Position numbers and translations under genes: made by a program
The notes under the pieces: generated by a model
Databases searched by the model: none
What the model saw: the letters and a program-made list of their open reading frames with translations, nothing else
Told to the model about the DNA's origin: nothing
From: Deltaproteobacteria bacterium RBG_13_52_11
GTDB lineage: Bacteria; Desulfobacterota; B13-G15; RBG-16-54-18
Reading direction: 5' to 3'
DNA length: 6,339 nt
Assembly (NCBI GenBank): GCA_001797745.1
Contig: MGQF01000089.1
Span: 65,762-72,100 of the forward strand
Part shown: one piece after another, positions 1-5,480 of the stretch
Numbering within the stretch: position 1 is the stretch's first letter
Layout: each line of letters begins with the position of its first letter

Positions 1-465
1 GAGGGTCCTTCCGTTGATCTTCGCCGCCAGCATGACGTCAAGACGGATTGCATCTGCATAGGACAATGAGGAAGAATAGCCATCTGCCGCATAGAAGATG
101 ACGGTGCGTACCTCTTTTTTCGGCTTCGCCAGGGCCAGCACATCGGCTAGGCGCACCCCCTCAAAGAGGAGATGCTCATCCCAACCCTCCACACAGGGAA
201 GGGTGATAGCCCGCGTTACGATGGGTAATTTGAGCACTTCTTGATAGGTCAGGGATTGGGGTGCTTGCACCAGACCAGTCACCATAAGCCGGTATTGCTT
301 ACTGTCCACGTGCTGGGGTCCCTTGATGGAATTATCATACGTCCTGTCAAAGGGATCGAGGCGCTTCCCTTGATACTCGCGAATTTCGCGCTCAGCCTGA
401 ACCACAGAAGCGACCATCAATCCGGTGCTGACGAGCATACAGAAGGCCACGATGAGGAATTTCAT
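1..465 (-). CDS. Secreted molybdopterin-type (sulfite oxidase fold) oxidoreductase, N-terminal part
   Basis: This gene runs off the left edge, and the first 155 codons are visible. I translated it directly from the minus strand. Residues 1-24 form a signal peptide (MKF, a hydrophobic core, then VVQA before ER), so the protein is probably periplasmic. From about residue 58 it follows the oxidoreductase molybdopterin-binding domain (PF00174; sulfite oxidase and MsrP/YedY type): YRLMVTGLVQAP, then LPCVEGW, then FEGVRLADVL, then ADGYSSSL. Cys91 in LPCVEGW is at the position that ligates molybdenum in this family. The start is set by AAAGGAGA about 10 bases upstream (475-482). Unlike MsrP, the signal shows no twin arginine. 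The natural electron acceptor and substrate cannot be read from the sequence; a haem or quinone partner is possible but none is visible. The domain is confident; the reaction is not. Confidence 0.87.
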   Translation of the reverse strand, partial: MKFLIVAFCMLVSTGLMVASVVQAEREIREYQGKRLDPFDRTYDNSIKGPQHVDSKQYRLMVTGLVQAPQSLTYQEVLKLPIVTRAITLPCVEGWDEHLLFEGVRLADVLALAKPKKEVRTVIFYAADGYSSSLSYADAIRLDVMLAAKINGRTL

Positions 466-577
466 ATTGGTACGTCTCCTTTCTCTCCCGCGCCGTCTGT
501 GGTGATGAAGGCCCGGGGGATTACTCTATACGCCTCTGGGACTTCAGCACTATTGAGGGCGGTTAAGCCGGTAGCGC

Positions 578-850
578 TTATATGCCCATGTTGCTCAAGG
601 CATCTACCACTCTTCCCACGGCCGACGTCAGAGAAAGGTGTGATGCCTCGAAATGCCGGGCAGATTCCCTGAGCCGCTCAAGGAACTGCTGGTACCGATG
701 TAATGGGATCTCTCCAGGTTCATCAATTAACGCGTCGATCTCGTGCAGTAGGAGCTGGATGTGTTTTCGAACGTTGTCATCAGCTGGTTTGGTTTTCTTG
801 AGTTCGGCGCGAAGTTCTTTAATTGTTTTGTGAAGGCGTTGTTTTTTCAT
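578..850 (-). CDS. DUF4404 family protein
   Basis: A 90-residue soluble protein matching the DUF4404 pattern (PF14357, by recall). The N-terminal half is a charged, probably coiled-coil helix (residues 1-45, KTIKELRAELKKTK through LLLHEIDALID). The conserved C-terminal block is LERLRESARHFEASH followed by VGRVVDALSNMGI at the very end (residues 57-90). The function of the family is unknown to me. I chose the ATG at 850 because AGAAGGGA (858-865) lies about 8 bases upstream. An in-frame ATG at 883 would add 11 residues, but it has no good ribosome site and sits in a small inverted repeat (871-888). It lies 112 bases upstream of the oxidoreductase gene, so co-transcription is possible but not shown. 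Confidence 0.85.
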   Translation of the reverse strand: MKKQRLHKTIKELRAELKKTKPADDNVRKHIQLLLHEIDALIDEPGEIPLHRYQQFLERLRESARHFEASHLSLTSAVGRVVDALSNMGI

Positions 851-857
851 ATAGTGT

Positions 858-865
858 TCCCTTCT
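858..865 (-). promoter_or_regulatory. Ribosome binding site deciding the DUF4404 start
   Basis: On the minus strand AGAAGGGA precedes the ATG at 850 with a usual spacing. The alternative in-frame ATG at 883 has only a weak purine stretch upstream. This favours the shorter protein. Confidence 0.5.
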
Positions 866-870
866 TAATT

Positions 871-914
871 CGGCCTTTGACATGGCCGTTCATTCCCAGC
901 CACAGGCTATGTGG
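871..914 (-). other. Two small inverted repeats upstream of DUF4404 gene
   Basis: CGGCC (871-875) pairs with GGCCG (884-888) around an 8-base loop, and CCACA (900-904) pairs with TGTGG (910-914) around a 5-base loop. They lie in the 121-base gap between the methyltransferase-like gene and the DUF4404 gene. No T-run follows either on the minus strand, so neither is a convincing intrinsic terminator. They may form weak leader hairpins or be chance. Confidence 0.25.
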
Positions 915-971
915 TGCCATGAGGAAGCTACACTCTAATATTGAATCCCCAATTACTTCATGCTTATTTAC

Positions 972-1526
972 CTACAGTACAAAGGGGATGAACATCTTAG
1001 TTTTTTTCATATATTCTTTGTATTCCTTTCCGAAATATCTCATGTTTTCTTTTTCTTCTACTTTTCCAGTAAGGATCAGAAATATTGTAGCTATTACACA
1101 GAGCATTAATCCAGCCAATGAAATCGATTTAAAGAACGCTCCCCAACAGAGAAAGAGCAGAGAACTATAAAAAGGATGACGAATATACCGATAAGCGCCC
1201 ACCACGACTAATTGGGTCGTTTTTTCTAACCCCAATAAAGAAGAATCATCTCTTGTTTCATTTGGCTTCCCAATTTCACGCAATAGTGTGATCCCTTGAA
1301 TTATCAAGTACGCAGAAATAATGAGTAGAACCCATGAGATGATTTGGAAAACTGAAAAGGGATTGGTAAACCATGAGTCAACATTCAATGATATTACCGC
1401 AACGATGCCCTCCCAAGCGAAAAAGCGATAGAAACCATGGGATCGCGGATTACGTAGTGAAGACCGAGAAAAATAGGTCACGATTACAGATATAACGACG
1501 AATAATACAACTTTAATAATTATCAC
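972..1526 (-). CDS. Isoprenylcysteine carboxyl methyltransferase-like membrane protein (ICMT/PEMT family)
   Basis: A 184-residue integral membrane protein, close to the usual length of bacterial ICMT/phospholipid-methyltransferase-like proteins (PF04140/PF04191). Hydrophobic segments lie near residues 3-19, 36-50, 61-82, 118-131 and 137-153. The family signature is clear: GAYRYIRHPFYSSL (110-123), then EEKENMRYFGKEYKEYM (157-173), which in ICMT-fold enzymes forms the S-adenosylmethionine pocket at the membrane face. The substrate of bacterial members is mostly unknown; lipids or small lipophilic molecules are possible. The start is a GTG at 1526, with AGAGGT just upstream; an overlapping ATG two bases before it runs straight into a stop. 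The gene is visibly more AT-rich than its neighbours, with many A/T-ending codons, which may mean a separate origin. Confidence 0.85.
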   Translation of the reverse strand: MIIIKVVLFVVISVIVTYFSRSSLRNPRSHGFYRFFAWEGIVAVISLNVDSWFTNPFSVFQIISWVLLIISAYLIIQGITLLREIGKPNETRDDSSLLGLEKTTQLVVVGAYRYIRHPFYSSLLFLCWGAFFKSISLAGLMLCVIATIFLILTGKVEEKENMRYFGKEYKEYMKKTKMFIPFVL

Positions 1527-1588
1527 ATGTACCTCTATCTTTTACAATACTAAAGCAATCAGTCTTTTGGCCCAACTCATCAATAGAT

Positions 1589-1630
1589 GGAAAATATTCG
1601 TACGTGCCCTTATAATACGTAATATTTTCC
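1589..1630. repeat. Inverted repeat in the leader of the methyltransferase-like gene
   Basis: GGAAAATATT (1589-1598) is exactly the reverse complement of AATATTTTCC (1621-1630). Four more bases (ACGT on both sides) can pair after a 3-base bulge. The 165-base gap 1527-1691 is otherwise AT-rich and holds no gene I trust. The repeat could be a protein-binding site or an mRNA stem-loop. It has no T-run and so does not look like an intrinsic terminator. Confidence 0.5.
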
Positions 1631-1642
1631 AGCTCTATGTAC

Positions 1643-1672
1643 ATTATATCCCGTGATGGCATGGAAAATAAA
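1643..1672 (-). promoter_or_regulatory. Possible promoter of the methyltransferase-like gene
   Basis: On the minus strand a perfect TATAAT sits at 1648-1643. The best -35 at 18-base spacing is TTTATT (1672-1667), which is weak at 3 of 6. Transcription from here would start near 1636, about 110 bases before the GTG, and would place the 1589-1630 inverted repeat in the leader. Confidence 0.35.
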
Positions 1673-1691
1673 CAATTTGTTTCCTTCAAGA

Positions 1692-3005
1692 TCAGCCCGT
1701 GCATACCCGGTTTCTCCCACGCCGTTTAGCAACATAGAGTGCTTTGTCCGCACGGCTGAGCAGATCTTCCAACGTGGGATTCTCACAGTCCACAGAGGTA
1801 ACCCCCAAACTAGCAGTGACTGCCACTGGCCCCTTGGCGGTATTGAGCTTCCTCAGCGCGATGGCCTCTCGCAGGCGCCCAGCCACCTTCTTGGCAACAG
1901 CCAGGTCGCTTTCGGGGAGCATGATGGCAAACTCATCCCCCCCGTAACGACCAATCACGTCCACTCCACGCAGTTCCTGGCGCAAGCTTTCAGCTACCCC
2001 TTGCAGCAGGTGGTCACCAACCGTGTGCCCGTAGGTATCGTTCACCCGCTTAAAGTGATCAATATCCAGCATAATGGCGGATAGCGGATGCCCATAGCGA
2101 CAGGTGCGCTGAACCTCTGTTTCGGCCACTTTGGGAAAATGGCGTTGGTTGTACAGGCCTGTCAGGGGATCGGTGATCGCTAACCATTGCACATCTTTCA
2201 GCGCTTTTTGCAGTGCCTTCTCGTTTTGTTTCAGATTTTTAAGCAGCACACGCTGCGGCTTCTCTAAGCCCATTTCGACGATGGCGATGTAGAGGAAATA
2301 AAACGCAATAAGCTTGAAGAAATGCCCTACGAGATTAGAAAGGCCGTACACACTGACATAAAACGTGAAGGCCACTTCGGCTCCAATGGTCAGGGTCAGC
2401 GACGCAACCAACCACTGCAGTACATTCGGGTCAAACGCGGTGCGTTTGCGAAGCAATAAGGCGATGGAGGCCAGGAACATGACGGAGATGATGTACTCGC
2501 TTATCTTCTTAAACGGCGTCAGACCGACCCCTTCCAAAAAACACGCCGGAAAGACATTGGCAAATATCGCAGCGAGCACACCGGCAATCACCACTGTATA
2601 CACTGCAAACACCAGATAGGTATTCAGCCTTCGGCGAAGAAACAGAGGGGAGACGAGCAAGGAAAGGCTTTGGCAATAGCGGGCGGCAATCCACAGCTGA
2701 GTCGGCAGATTCGCGTCGTACCCTGGAAATACACCCATCCCTTTGTAGGCCAGGGTATGGGCCAGATCAATGCAGCTGACGAACAAAAAAGCAATCCCCA
2801 GAAACAGGAAAAAGTCATTGTCCAGACGCTGCCGTGAGTTCCACGCAACTATGAAAATGCTACAGCCGACGACAATGCTGAATATCTCCGTCAAGCTGTG
2901 GAAAAGGAGGTAGTCATAATGACTGGTCAGGTACAAGCCGAACAGGACCAGACCGTAGGATAAAAAGGGCATGGTTTTACGGGAAATCTCAGAAAGCCTT
3001 TTCAT
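1692..3005 (-). CDS. Membrane diguanylate cyclase, MASE3-GGDEF
   Basis: A 437-residue diguanylate cyclase that makes c-di-GMP from two GTP. The N-terminal half (about 13-245) is a multi-helix membrane sensor resembling MASE3 (PF17159): AHTLAYKGMGVFPGY (82-96) and PTQLWIAARYCQSL (101-114) are typical. A short coiled linker (about 248-275) leads to the GGDEF domain: DPLTGLYNQRHF (279-290), LDIDHFKRVNDTYGH (313-327), GRYGGDEF with GGDEF at 355-359, and ASLGVTS (398-404). The catalytic motif is intact, and RGVD (346-349), five residues before it, is a complete inhibitory I-site. There is no EAL domain. The start ATG has AAAAAAGG unusually close in front, so translation may be modest. The gap upstream holds two types of repeat. 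The ligand sensed is unknown. Confidence 0.95.
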   Translation of the reverse strand: MKRLSEISRKTMPFLSYGLVLFGLYLTSHYDYLLFHSLTEIFSIVVGCSIFIVAWNSRQRLDNDFFLFLGIAFLFVSCIDLAHTLAYKGMGVFPGYDANLPTQLWIAARYCQSLSLLVSPLFLRRRLNTYLVFAVYTVVIAGVLAAIFANVFPACFLEGVGLTPFKKISEYIISVMFLASIALLLRKRTAFDPNVLQWLVASLTLTIGAEVAFTFYVSVYGLSNLVGHFFKLIAFYFLYIAIVEMGLEKPQRVLLKNLKQNEKALQKALKDVQWLAITDPLTGLYNQRHFPKVAETEVQRTCRYGHPLSAIMLDIDHFKRVNDTYGHTVGDHLLQGVAESLRQELRGVDVIGRYGGDEFAIMLPESDLAVAKKVAGRLREAIALRKLNTAKGPVAVTASLGVTSVDCENPTLEDLLSRADKALYVAKRRGRNRVCTG

Positions 3006-3039
3006 GGCCTTTTTTACGAGACGCCCAACGATTGAGCTC

Positions 3040-3074
3040 AGCAGTGCGGGTTATGCATCCGCGGTGGTGGTTGA
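3040..3074 (-). repeat. Leader repeat, copy A (upstream of the cyclase gene)
   Basis: This 35-base stretch matches 4984-5019 at 33 of 36 aligned positions, with one indel and two substitutions. Both copies are on the same strand. On the minus strand it contains GCGG and CCGC arms around a 9-base loop. It ends 34 bases before the cyclase ATG. I do not recognise the family. Confidence 0.75.
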
Positions 3075-3091
3075 CAAGGTTCTGGGGTCTC

Positions 3092-3124
3092 TGAAAGGTC
3101 AAGATTAAAGCGTGATCCCGTTCC
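3092..3124 (-). repeat. GGGTCA..TCTTGA-type short repeat, copy next to the cyclase leader
   Basis: On the minus strand this reads GGAACGGGATCACG, then CTTTAATCTTGACCTTTCA. It aligns with 4046-4079 at about 26 of 35 positions, and its GGGATCA...TCTTGA core resembles the 46-base repeats at 5481 and 5697. It lies directly upstream (on the minus strand) of leader repeat copy A, so the pair may be one composite element. Confidence 0.5.
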
Positions 3125-3132
3125 TTCACCAA
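3104..3132 (-). promoter_or_regulatory. Possible promoter of the cyclase gene
   Basis: On the minus strand TTGGTG (3132-3127, 3 of 6) is followed after 17 bases by TTTAAT (3109-3104, 5 of 6). Transcription would start near 3097 and carry leader repeat copy A in the 5' leader. The -10 lies inside a dispersed repeat, so the match may be incidental. Confidence 0.3.
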
Positions 3133-3140
3133 ATGTCCAG

Positions 3141-3157
3141 GGTCAAGACGCGGCCCC
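3141..3157 (-). repeat. Possible degenerate GGGTCA..TCTTGA-type repeat
   Basis: On the minus strand GGGGCCGCGTCTTGACC resembles the core GGGGTCAGGTCTTGA seen at 5697-5742. It lies just past the stop codon of the flavoprotein gene. It is short and could be chance. Confidence 0.3.
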
Positions 3158-3161
3158 ATTG

Positions 3162-3947
3162 TTACCTTGCGCTCTCTGCTTGCATCTTCCGGGCTTGTTC
3201 TATGAACTTCCTCTTGAGCGGTTTGAAACGTAAACGCTTCAAGATACCGAACAGGGGTGCTGGAACGATTTCCTGGTTTGCTTGTCGCTGCGTTGCGCGC
3301 CGAATCCGCCCCGCAGTAGCCAACTCGCGTCCGGCCTGCTCGTATGCGGCGTATACCTCAAATATCTTGGGTACTTTCTTTTCTAGCCCGGGATCGCGCC
3401 CGTGTCCGGACAACCGTCCGCCATTGCGCACGAGGACGCCGACCTGAGGGGCATCCATAAACCTGGAAAAAGTCCGAAACCACGAAAGCACATGCTTTGG
3501 AGTTTCGGCTTCCAGGTTGTCGCAGCAGACGAGCGTCACAAAGGGTTTGGAACAGACGGCGCGATCAATATGATGGAACATCAATCCCCGCTCCGACACC
3601 CTCAGATCGAATATATCGCCTGTCGCATACATTCGGTCGATGAACGTCTTGAGCAACCCCGACATGGTAAACACATACACGGGTGTCGCGTATATAATGA
3701 GATCTGCCTCAGCCATTTTTTGGAAGACCCCCCTGACATCATCCTTGTCATCATACACACAGCGAAGGTGGGTTTCCTCTGTTTGACATCGGCCGCAAGA
3801 CAGACAGCGATTGATTTTAAGCGCGGCAAGGGTGACGACCTCACACGTGGCTCCAACCGCAGTTGCCCCCTTAAAGAGCCTGTTAATAAGGAAACGTGTA
3901 TGGCCTTTGTCTCCTCTATGGCTGGCATTTACGGCTAGGATTTTCAT
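3162..3947 (-). CDS. Flavodoxin-fold NAD(P)H:FMN reductase-like protein with four-cysteine motif
   Basis: A 261-residue cytoplasmic flavoprotein of the NADPH-dependent FMN reductase/flavodoxin class (PF03358 or flavodoxin_2). The opening beta strand and FMN phosphate loop are MKILAVNASHRGDKGHT (1-17). The second flavin-binding stretch is ADLIIYATPVYVFTMSG (81-97), followed by LLKTFIDRMY. Between them is C48-x2-C51-x2-C54-x8-C63, close to the compact cysteine motif of iron-sulfur flavoproteins, although many relatives keep such cysteines without a proven cluster. After about residue 175 a basic C-terminal tail of some 85 residues (rich in R and K) has no recognisable domain. I start at the ATG at 3947, since the methionine begins the conserved strand exactly. 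A TTG at 3980 would add 11 residues without a ribosome site. The substrate is unknown. Confidence 0.88.
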   Translation of the reverse strand: MKILAVNASHRGDKGHTRFLINRLFKGATAVGATCEVVTLAALKINRCLSCGRCQTEETHLRCVYDDKDDVRGVFQKMAEADLIIYATPVYVFTMSGLLKTFIDRMYATGDIFDLRVSERGLMFHHIDRAVCSKPFVTLVCCDNLEAETPKHVLSWFRTFSRFMDAPQVGVLVRNGGRLSGHGRDPGLEKKVPKIFEVYAAYEQAGRELATAGRIRRATQRQANQEIVPAPLFGILKRLRFKPLKRKFIEQARKMQAESAR

Positions 3948-3998
3948 TTGAAGCTCTTGTTTCCTCGTTTCGCCTGGCAACGAATATTTGTGAAGGGG

Positions 3999-4031
3999 GG
4001 CAGGTTAATGCTTCGCCGGCTTGATTGCCGG
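3999..4031. other. Hairpin and possible third, diverged leader repeat upstream of the flavoprotein gene
   Basis: CCGGC (4016-4020) and GCCGG (4027-4031) form a 5-base stem with a 6-base loop. On the minus strand the stretch reads GCCGGCGAAGCATTAACCTGC, partly like the GCGGATGCATAACCCGC core of the leader repeats. It lies in the 147-base gap between the coiled-coil and flavoprotein genes. It has no T-run on the minus strand, so it is not a clear terminator. Confidence 0.3.
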
Positions 4032-4045
4032 GGTTGCGTGCTTTT

Positions 4046-4079
4046 TGAAAGTTAAGATTAACGCTGCAATCCCTTTCCC
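4046..4079 (-). repeat. GGGTCA..TCTTGA-type short repeat, diverged copy
   Basis: On the minus strand GGAAAGGGATT leads to GTTAATCTTAACTTTCA. It aligns with 3092-3124 at about 26 of 35 positions with two small gaps. As at 3092, it sits just upstream of leader-repeat-like sequence, which suggests both gaps hold the same composite element. Confidence 0.45.
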
Positions 4080-4095
4080 TTTGACTATTTATTGT

Positions 4096-4389
4096 TTACC
4101 TTGTTTCTTCTCCGTGAAGAAACTTTTTAAAGGCCACCCGGACATCCACCGAGATTTTCTCAAAGGCCTCTTTGACCTCCCCCCAGGTTTCTTCCCCGGA
4201 TCCTATTAATTCATGCAATTTTTCTTCCGCAAGTTTTTTCTTTTCTTGGACCTCATGGATTTGCTCCTGATACTTGCTTTTCGCTTTTGCGTCCGCCTTT
4301 TCGGCTTTTGCCAGGAGCGCATCGATTTTAGCGGCCCATTCCTTTAATTGTTCCTGCATTTTTTCTTGGTATACTTTTTTCTCATCCAT
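4096..4389 (-). CDS. Coiled-coil protein, Sll1863 stress-response-like
   Basis: A 97-residue, highly charged, cysteine-free soluble protein, predicted to be almost entirely helical. Residues 1-62 are a long heptad-like coiled coil rich in K, E, Q and A. A short break (GSGEETWGEV, 63-72) is followed by an amphipathic helix, EAFEKISVDVRVAFKKF (74-90). The pattern of two helices joined around a W-x-E-V-K turn recalls the Sll1863-family and apolipoprotein-like coiled-coil proteins linked to stress in cyanobacteria and proteobacteria. The family call is from pattern only. The start is firm: GGGAGGAGGG (4396-4405) lies 6 bases before the ATG. The gene follows the TM7S3-like membrane protein gene by 52 bases and is likely co-transcribed with it or driven by its own weak promoter in that gap. 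Confidence 0.82.
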   Translation of the reverse strand: MDEKKVYQEKMQEQLKEWAAKIDALLAKAEKADAKAKSKYQEQIHEVQEKKKLAEEKLHELIGSGEETWGEVKEAFEKISVDVRVAFKKFLHGEETR

Positions 4390-4408
4390 GTTATTCCCTC
4401 CTCCCTTA

Positions 4409-4436
4409 ATTTTAGAGATCCCTGTTGTTTTGCAAA
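4409..4436 (-). promoter_or_regulatory. Weak candidate promoter before the coiled-coil gene
   Basis: On the minus strand TTTGCA (4436-4431, 4 of 6) is followed after 16 bases by TAAAAT (4414-4409, 5 of 6). A start about 7 bases further on would fall near 4402, inside the Shine-Dalgarno stretch, leaving only part of it in the message. This makes the site doubtful. Confidence 0.22.
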
Positions 4437-4441
4437 CGCGC

Positions 4442-4945
4442 CTAGCTTTCTTTGGATCGTTCCATGAGTTTTGCCTGGATCAAGATGCCGATGATTACTA
4501 ATGCGACAAAGACGATTGCGCCCTTTGCAGGCCTCAACGTTAATTGGGTAGCTATCGCACCGGCTCCAACCAGGCACGAGAGCACGATGATTGCCCAGTC
4601 CATGAGCACAGCCGCAACAATCGCCCCGATCACCCCGCCGATAACGGGAAAAAGTACGCTACTGCCTCCGAGACCAACTGTTTGCGCCAGGATCTGTGTA
4701 AGGTAAACGCCGGCAAAGAACCCGGCAAGGGCGAAGGCAGCGCGCTGAAAAAAGACCGCCAGCAGCGCTCCGATCAGGCCGGCTGCGAGACCGCCTAAGA
4801 GCATGACCCACTGCGGTTGATCTACAAGGAGCATGCCGGTAAACTCCATGCCGACGAGGAAGCCCACGATGGCAACGGAAAGCCAAAAAATCTTCCGCCC
4901 AAATATGAGCACGATGAGACCTAGGACAATTATAAGGAAATGCAT
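4442..4945 (-). CDS. Multi-helix membrane protein, TM7S3/TMEM198 (DUF4203)-like
   Basis: A 167-residue integral membrane protein with about six or seven hydrophobic segments (near 2-14, 17-36, 46-65, 69-89, 97-115, 117-135 and 142-158), glycine-rich inside the helices (GGLAAGLIGALLAV, then VIGGVIGAIVAA), and a short charged tail ending KLMERSKES. Composition, length and the GRKIFWLSVAIVGFLVG start resemble bacterial TM7S3/TM198-domain proteins (PF13886), whose role is not established. There are no catalytic residues that I recognise. The start is the ATG at 4945, which has GGGAGGT 3-4 bases upstream. The reading frame stays open further upstream to 5155 but there overlaps the next gene and is not protein-like. 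Leader repeat copy B lies 38 bases before this start. Confidence 0.85.
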   Translation of the reverse strand: MHFLIIVLGLIVLIFGRKIFWLSVAIVGFLVGMEFTGMLLVDQPQWVMLLGGLAAGLIGALLAVFFQRAAFALAGFFAGVYLTQILAQTVGLGGSSVLFPVIGGVIGAIVAAVLMDWAIIVLSCLVGAGAIATQLTLRPAKGAIVFVALVIIGILIQAKLMERSKES

Positions 4946-4983
4946 AAGACCTCCCGTAATAGTATTTGCCGAACTCCTGAAGC

Positions 4984-5019
4984 AGCAGTGCGGGTTATTG
5001 CATCCGCTGTGATGGTTGA
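4984..5019 (-). repeat. Leader repeat, copy B (upstream of the TM7S3-like gene)
   Basis: This 36-base stretch is nearly identical to 3040-3074 (33 of 36). The single indel falls in the loop between the GCGG and CCGC arms, and the two substitutions lie to one side of the stem. It begins just after the stop codon of the upstream membrane protein gene and ends 38 bases before the ATG at 4945. Confidence 0.75.
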
Positions 5020-5032
5020 GGGTATTGTGTGA

Positions 5033-5038
5033 ATTATA
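5033..5038 (-). promoter_or_regulatory. TATAAT element upstream of leader repeat copy B
   Basis: A perfect -10 hexamer on the minus strand, overlapping the stop codon of the 5034-5369 gene. No acceptable -35 is found at 16-18 bases. If it is active, the message for the TM7S3-like protein would begin near 5026 and include leader repeat copy B. Confidence 0.22.
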
Positions 5039-5369
5039 AACCGTTAGGCGTAATAATGCGACCTCTTTCTTCTTGTTGCTCGCTGCGCTCCTGGGGAACA
5101 ATCGTCGACTGTTTATGAGCACGTTCTCGATAGCGCTGTAAGTGCAGCCGGGCATCAGGGAACTTCCATATTGCCAATGAAATGATGATTATCAAGAGGA
5201 TGAGGGCGGCCAGGCGTACCCTCTTGGAGCCAAAGGCCAGTGCAATGGCGGTGAGAATGCCTGCAAATACCAGGAATGAGAGGCCGGCCAAGGGATCCAT
5301 AATAACTACTCCCACGACCGCGAGGATGGCGGCGAACTGAACTAAGGCCCTTGGCGTTTTTGGGTTCAT
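5034..5369 (-). CDS. Small three-helix membrane protein with charged C-terminal tail
   Basis: A 111-residue protein that I do not recognise. Hydrophobic segments lie at about 7-24, 27-47 and 52-69; the loop GSKRVR (47-52) is positive and so probably cytoplasmic. From residue 71 to the end the chain is hydrophilic and rich in R, E and Q (RYRERAHKQ, then ERSEQQEERGR), likely a soluble tail. An in-frame stop just upstream makes the ATG at 5369 the first possible methionine. No Shine-Dalgarno sequence is visible before it, unlike its neighbours, so it may be poorly translated or coupled to something upstream. The stop codon overlaps a TATAAT on the same strand (5038-5033). The following gene also encodes a membrane protein and lies 88 bases on. 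Confidence 0.72.
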   Translation of the reverse strand: MNPKTPRALVQFAAILAVVGVVIMDPLAGLSFLVFAGILTAIALAFGSKRVRLAALILLIIIISLAIWKFPDARLHLQRYRERAHKQSTIVPQERSEQQEERGRIITPNGL

Positions 5370-5480
5370 TGCACAATCAGTTCAATCTACTACTTTCAAG
5401 ATCGTTTCCCTCAGGTGAAGATTGAAGATGCAACCACCTGTCTACCGTTTTCTGAATTTTAAAGCTTAATGATACTGCTC

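Noticed and set aside
241..672. Plus-strand reading frame of 143 codons
   Set aside because: It lies opposite the molybdopterin-type oxidoreductase and DUF4404 genes and has no recognisable protein pattern.
1513..1704. 63-residue minus-strand reading frame between the cyclase and methyltransferase-like genes
   Set aside because: It overlaps both neighbours, contains the candidate -10 element and the inverted repeat, has no well-placed ribosome site and shows no family pattern.
2989..3159. 56-residue minus-strand frame (begins MGPRLDPGHL) right after the flavoprotein stop, with AAGGT before its ATG
   Set aside because: Its sequence is almost entirely the intergenic repeats and it runs into the cyclase start in another frame. 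The ribosome-site match is probably accidental.
3948..3980. TTG start adding 11 residues to the flavoprotein
   Set aside because: There is no ribosome site, and the conserved first beta strand begins exactly at the ATG at 3947.
3040..5019. Integron-type attC sites, because the repeats have GTT/AAC-like ends
   Set aside because: They lack the paired R and L boxes of attC, there is no integrase, and the genes are not arranged as cassettes.
4946..5155. Upstream extension of the TM7S3-like gene to 5155
   Set aside because: It overlaps the 5034-5369 gene and the repeat, contains low-quality polar sequence, and the ATG at 4945 has a near-perfect ribosome site.
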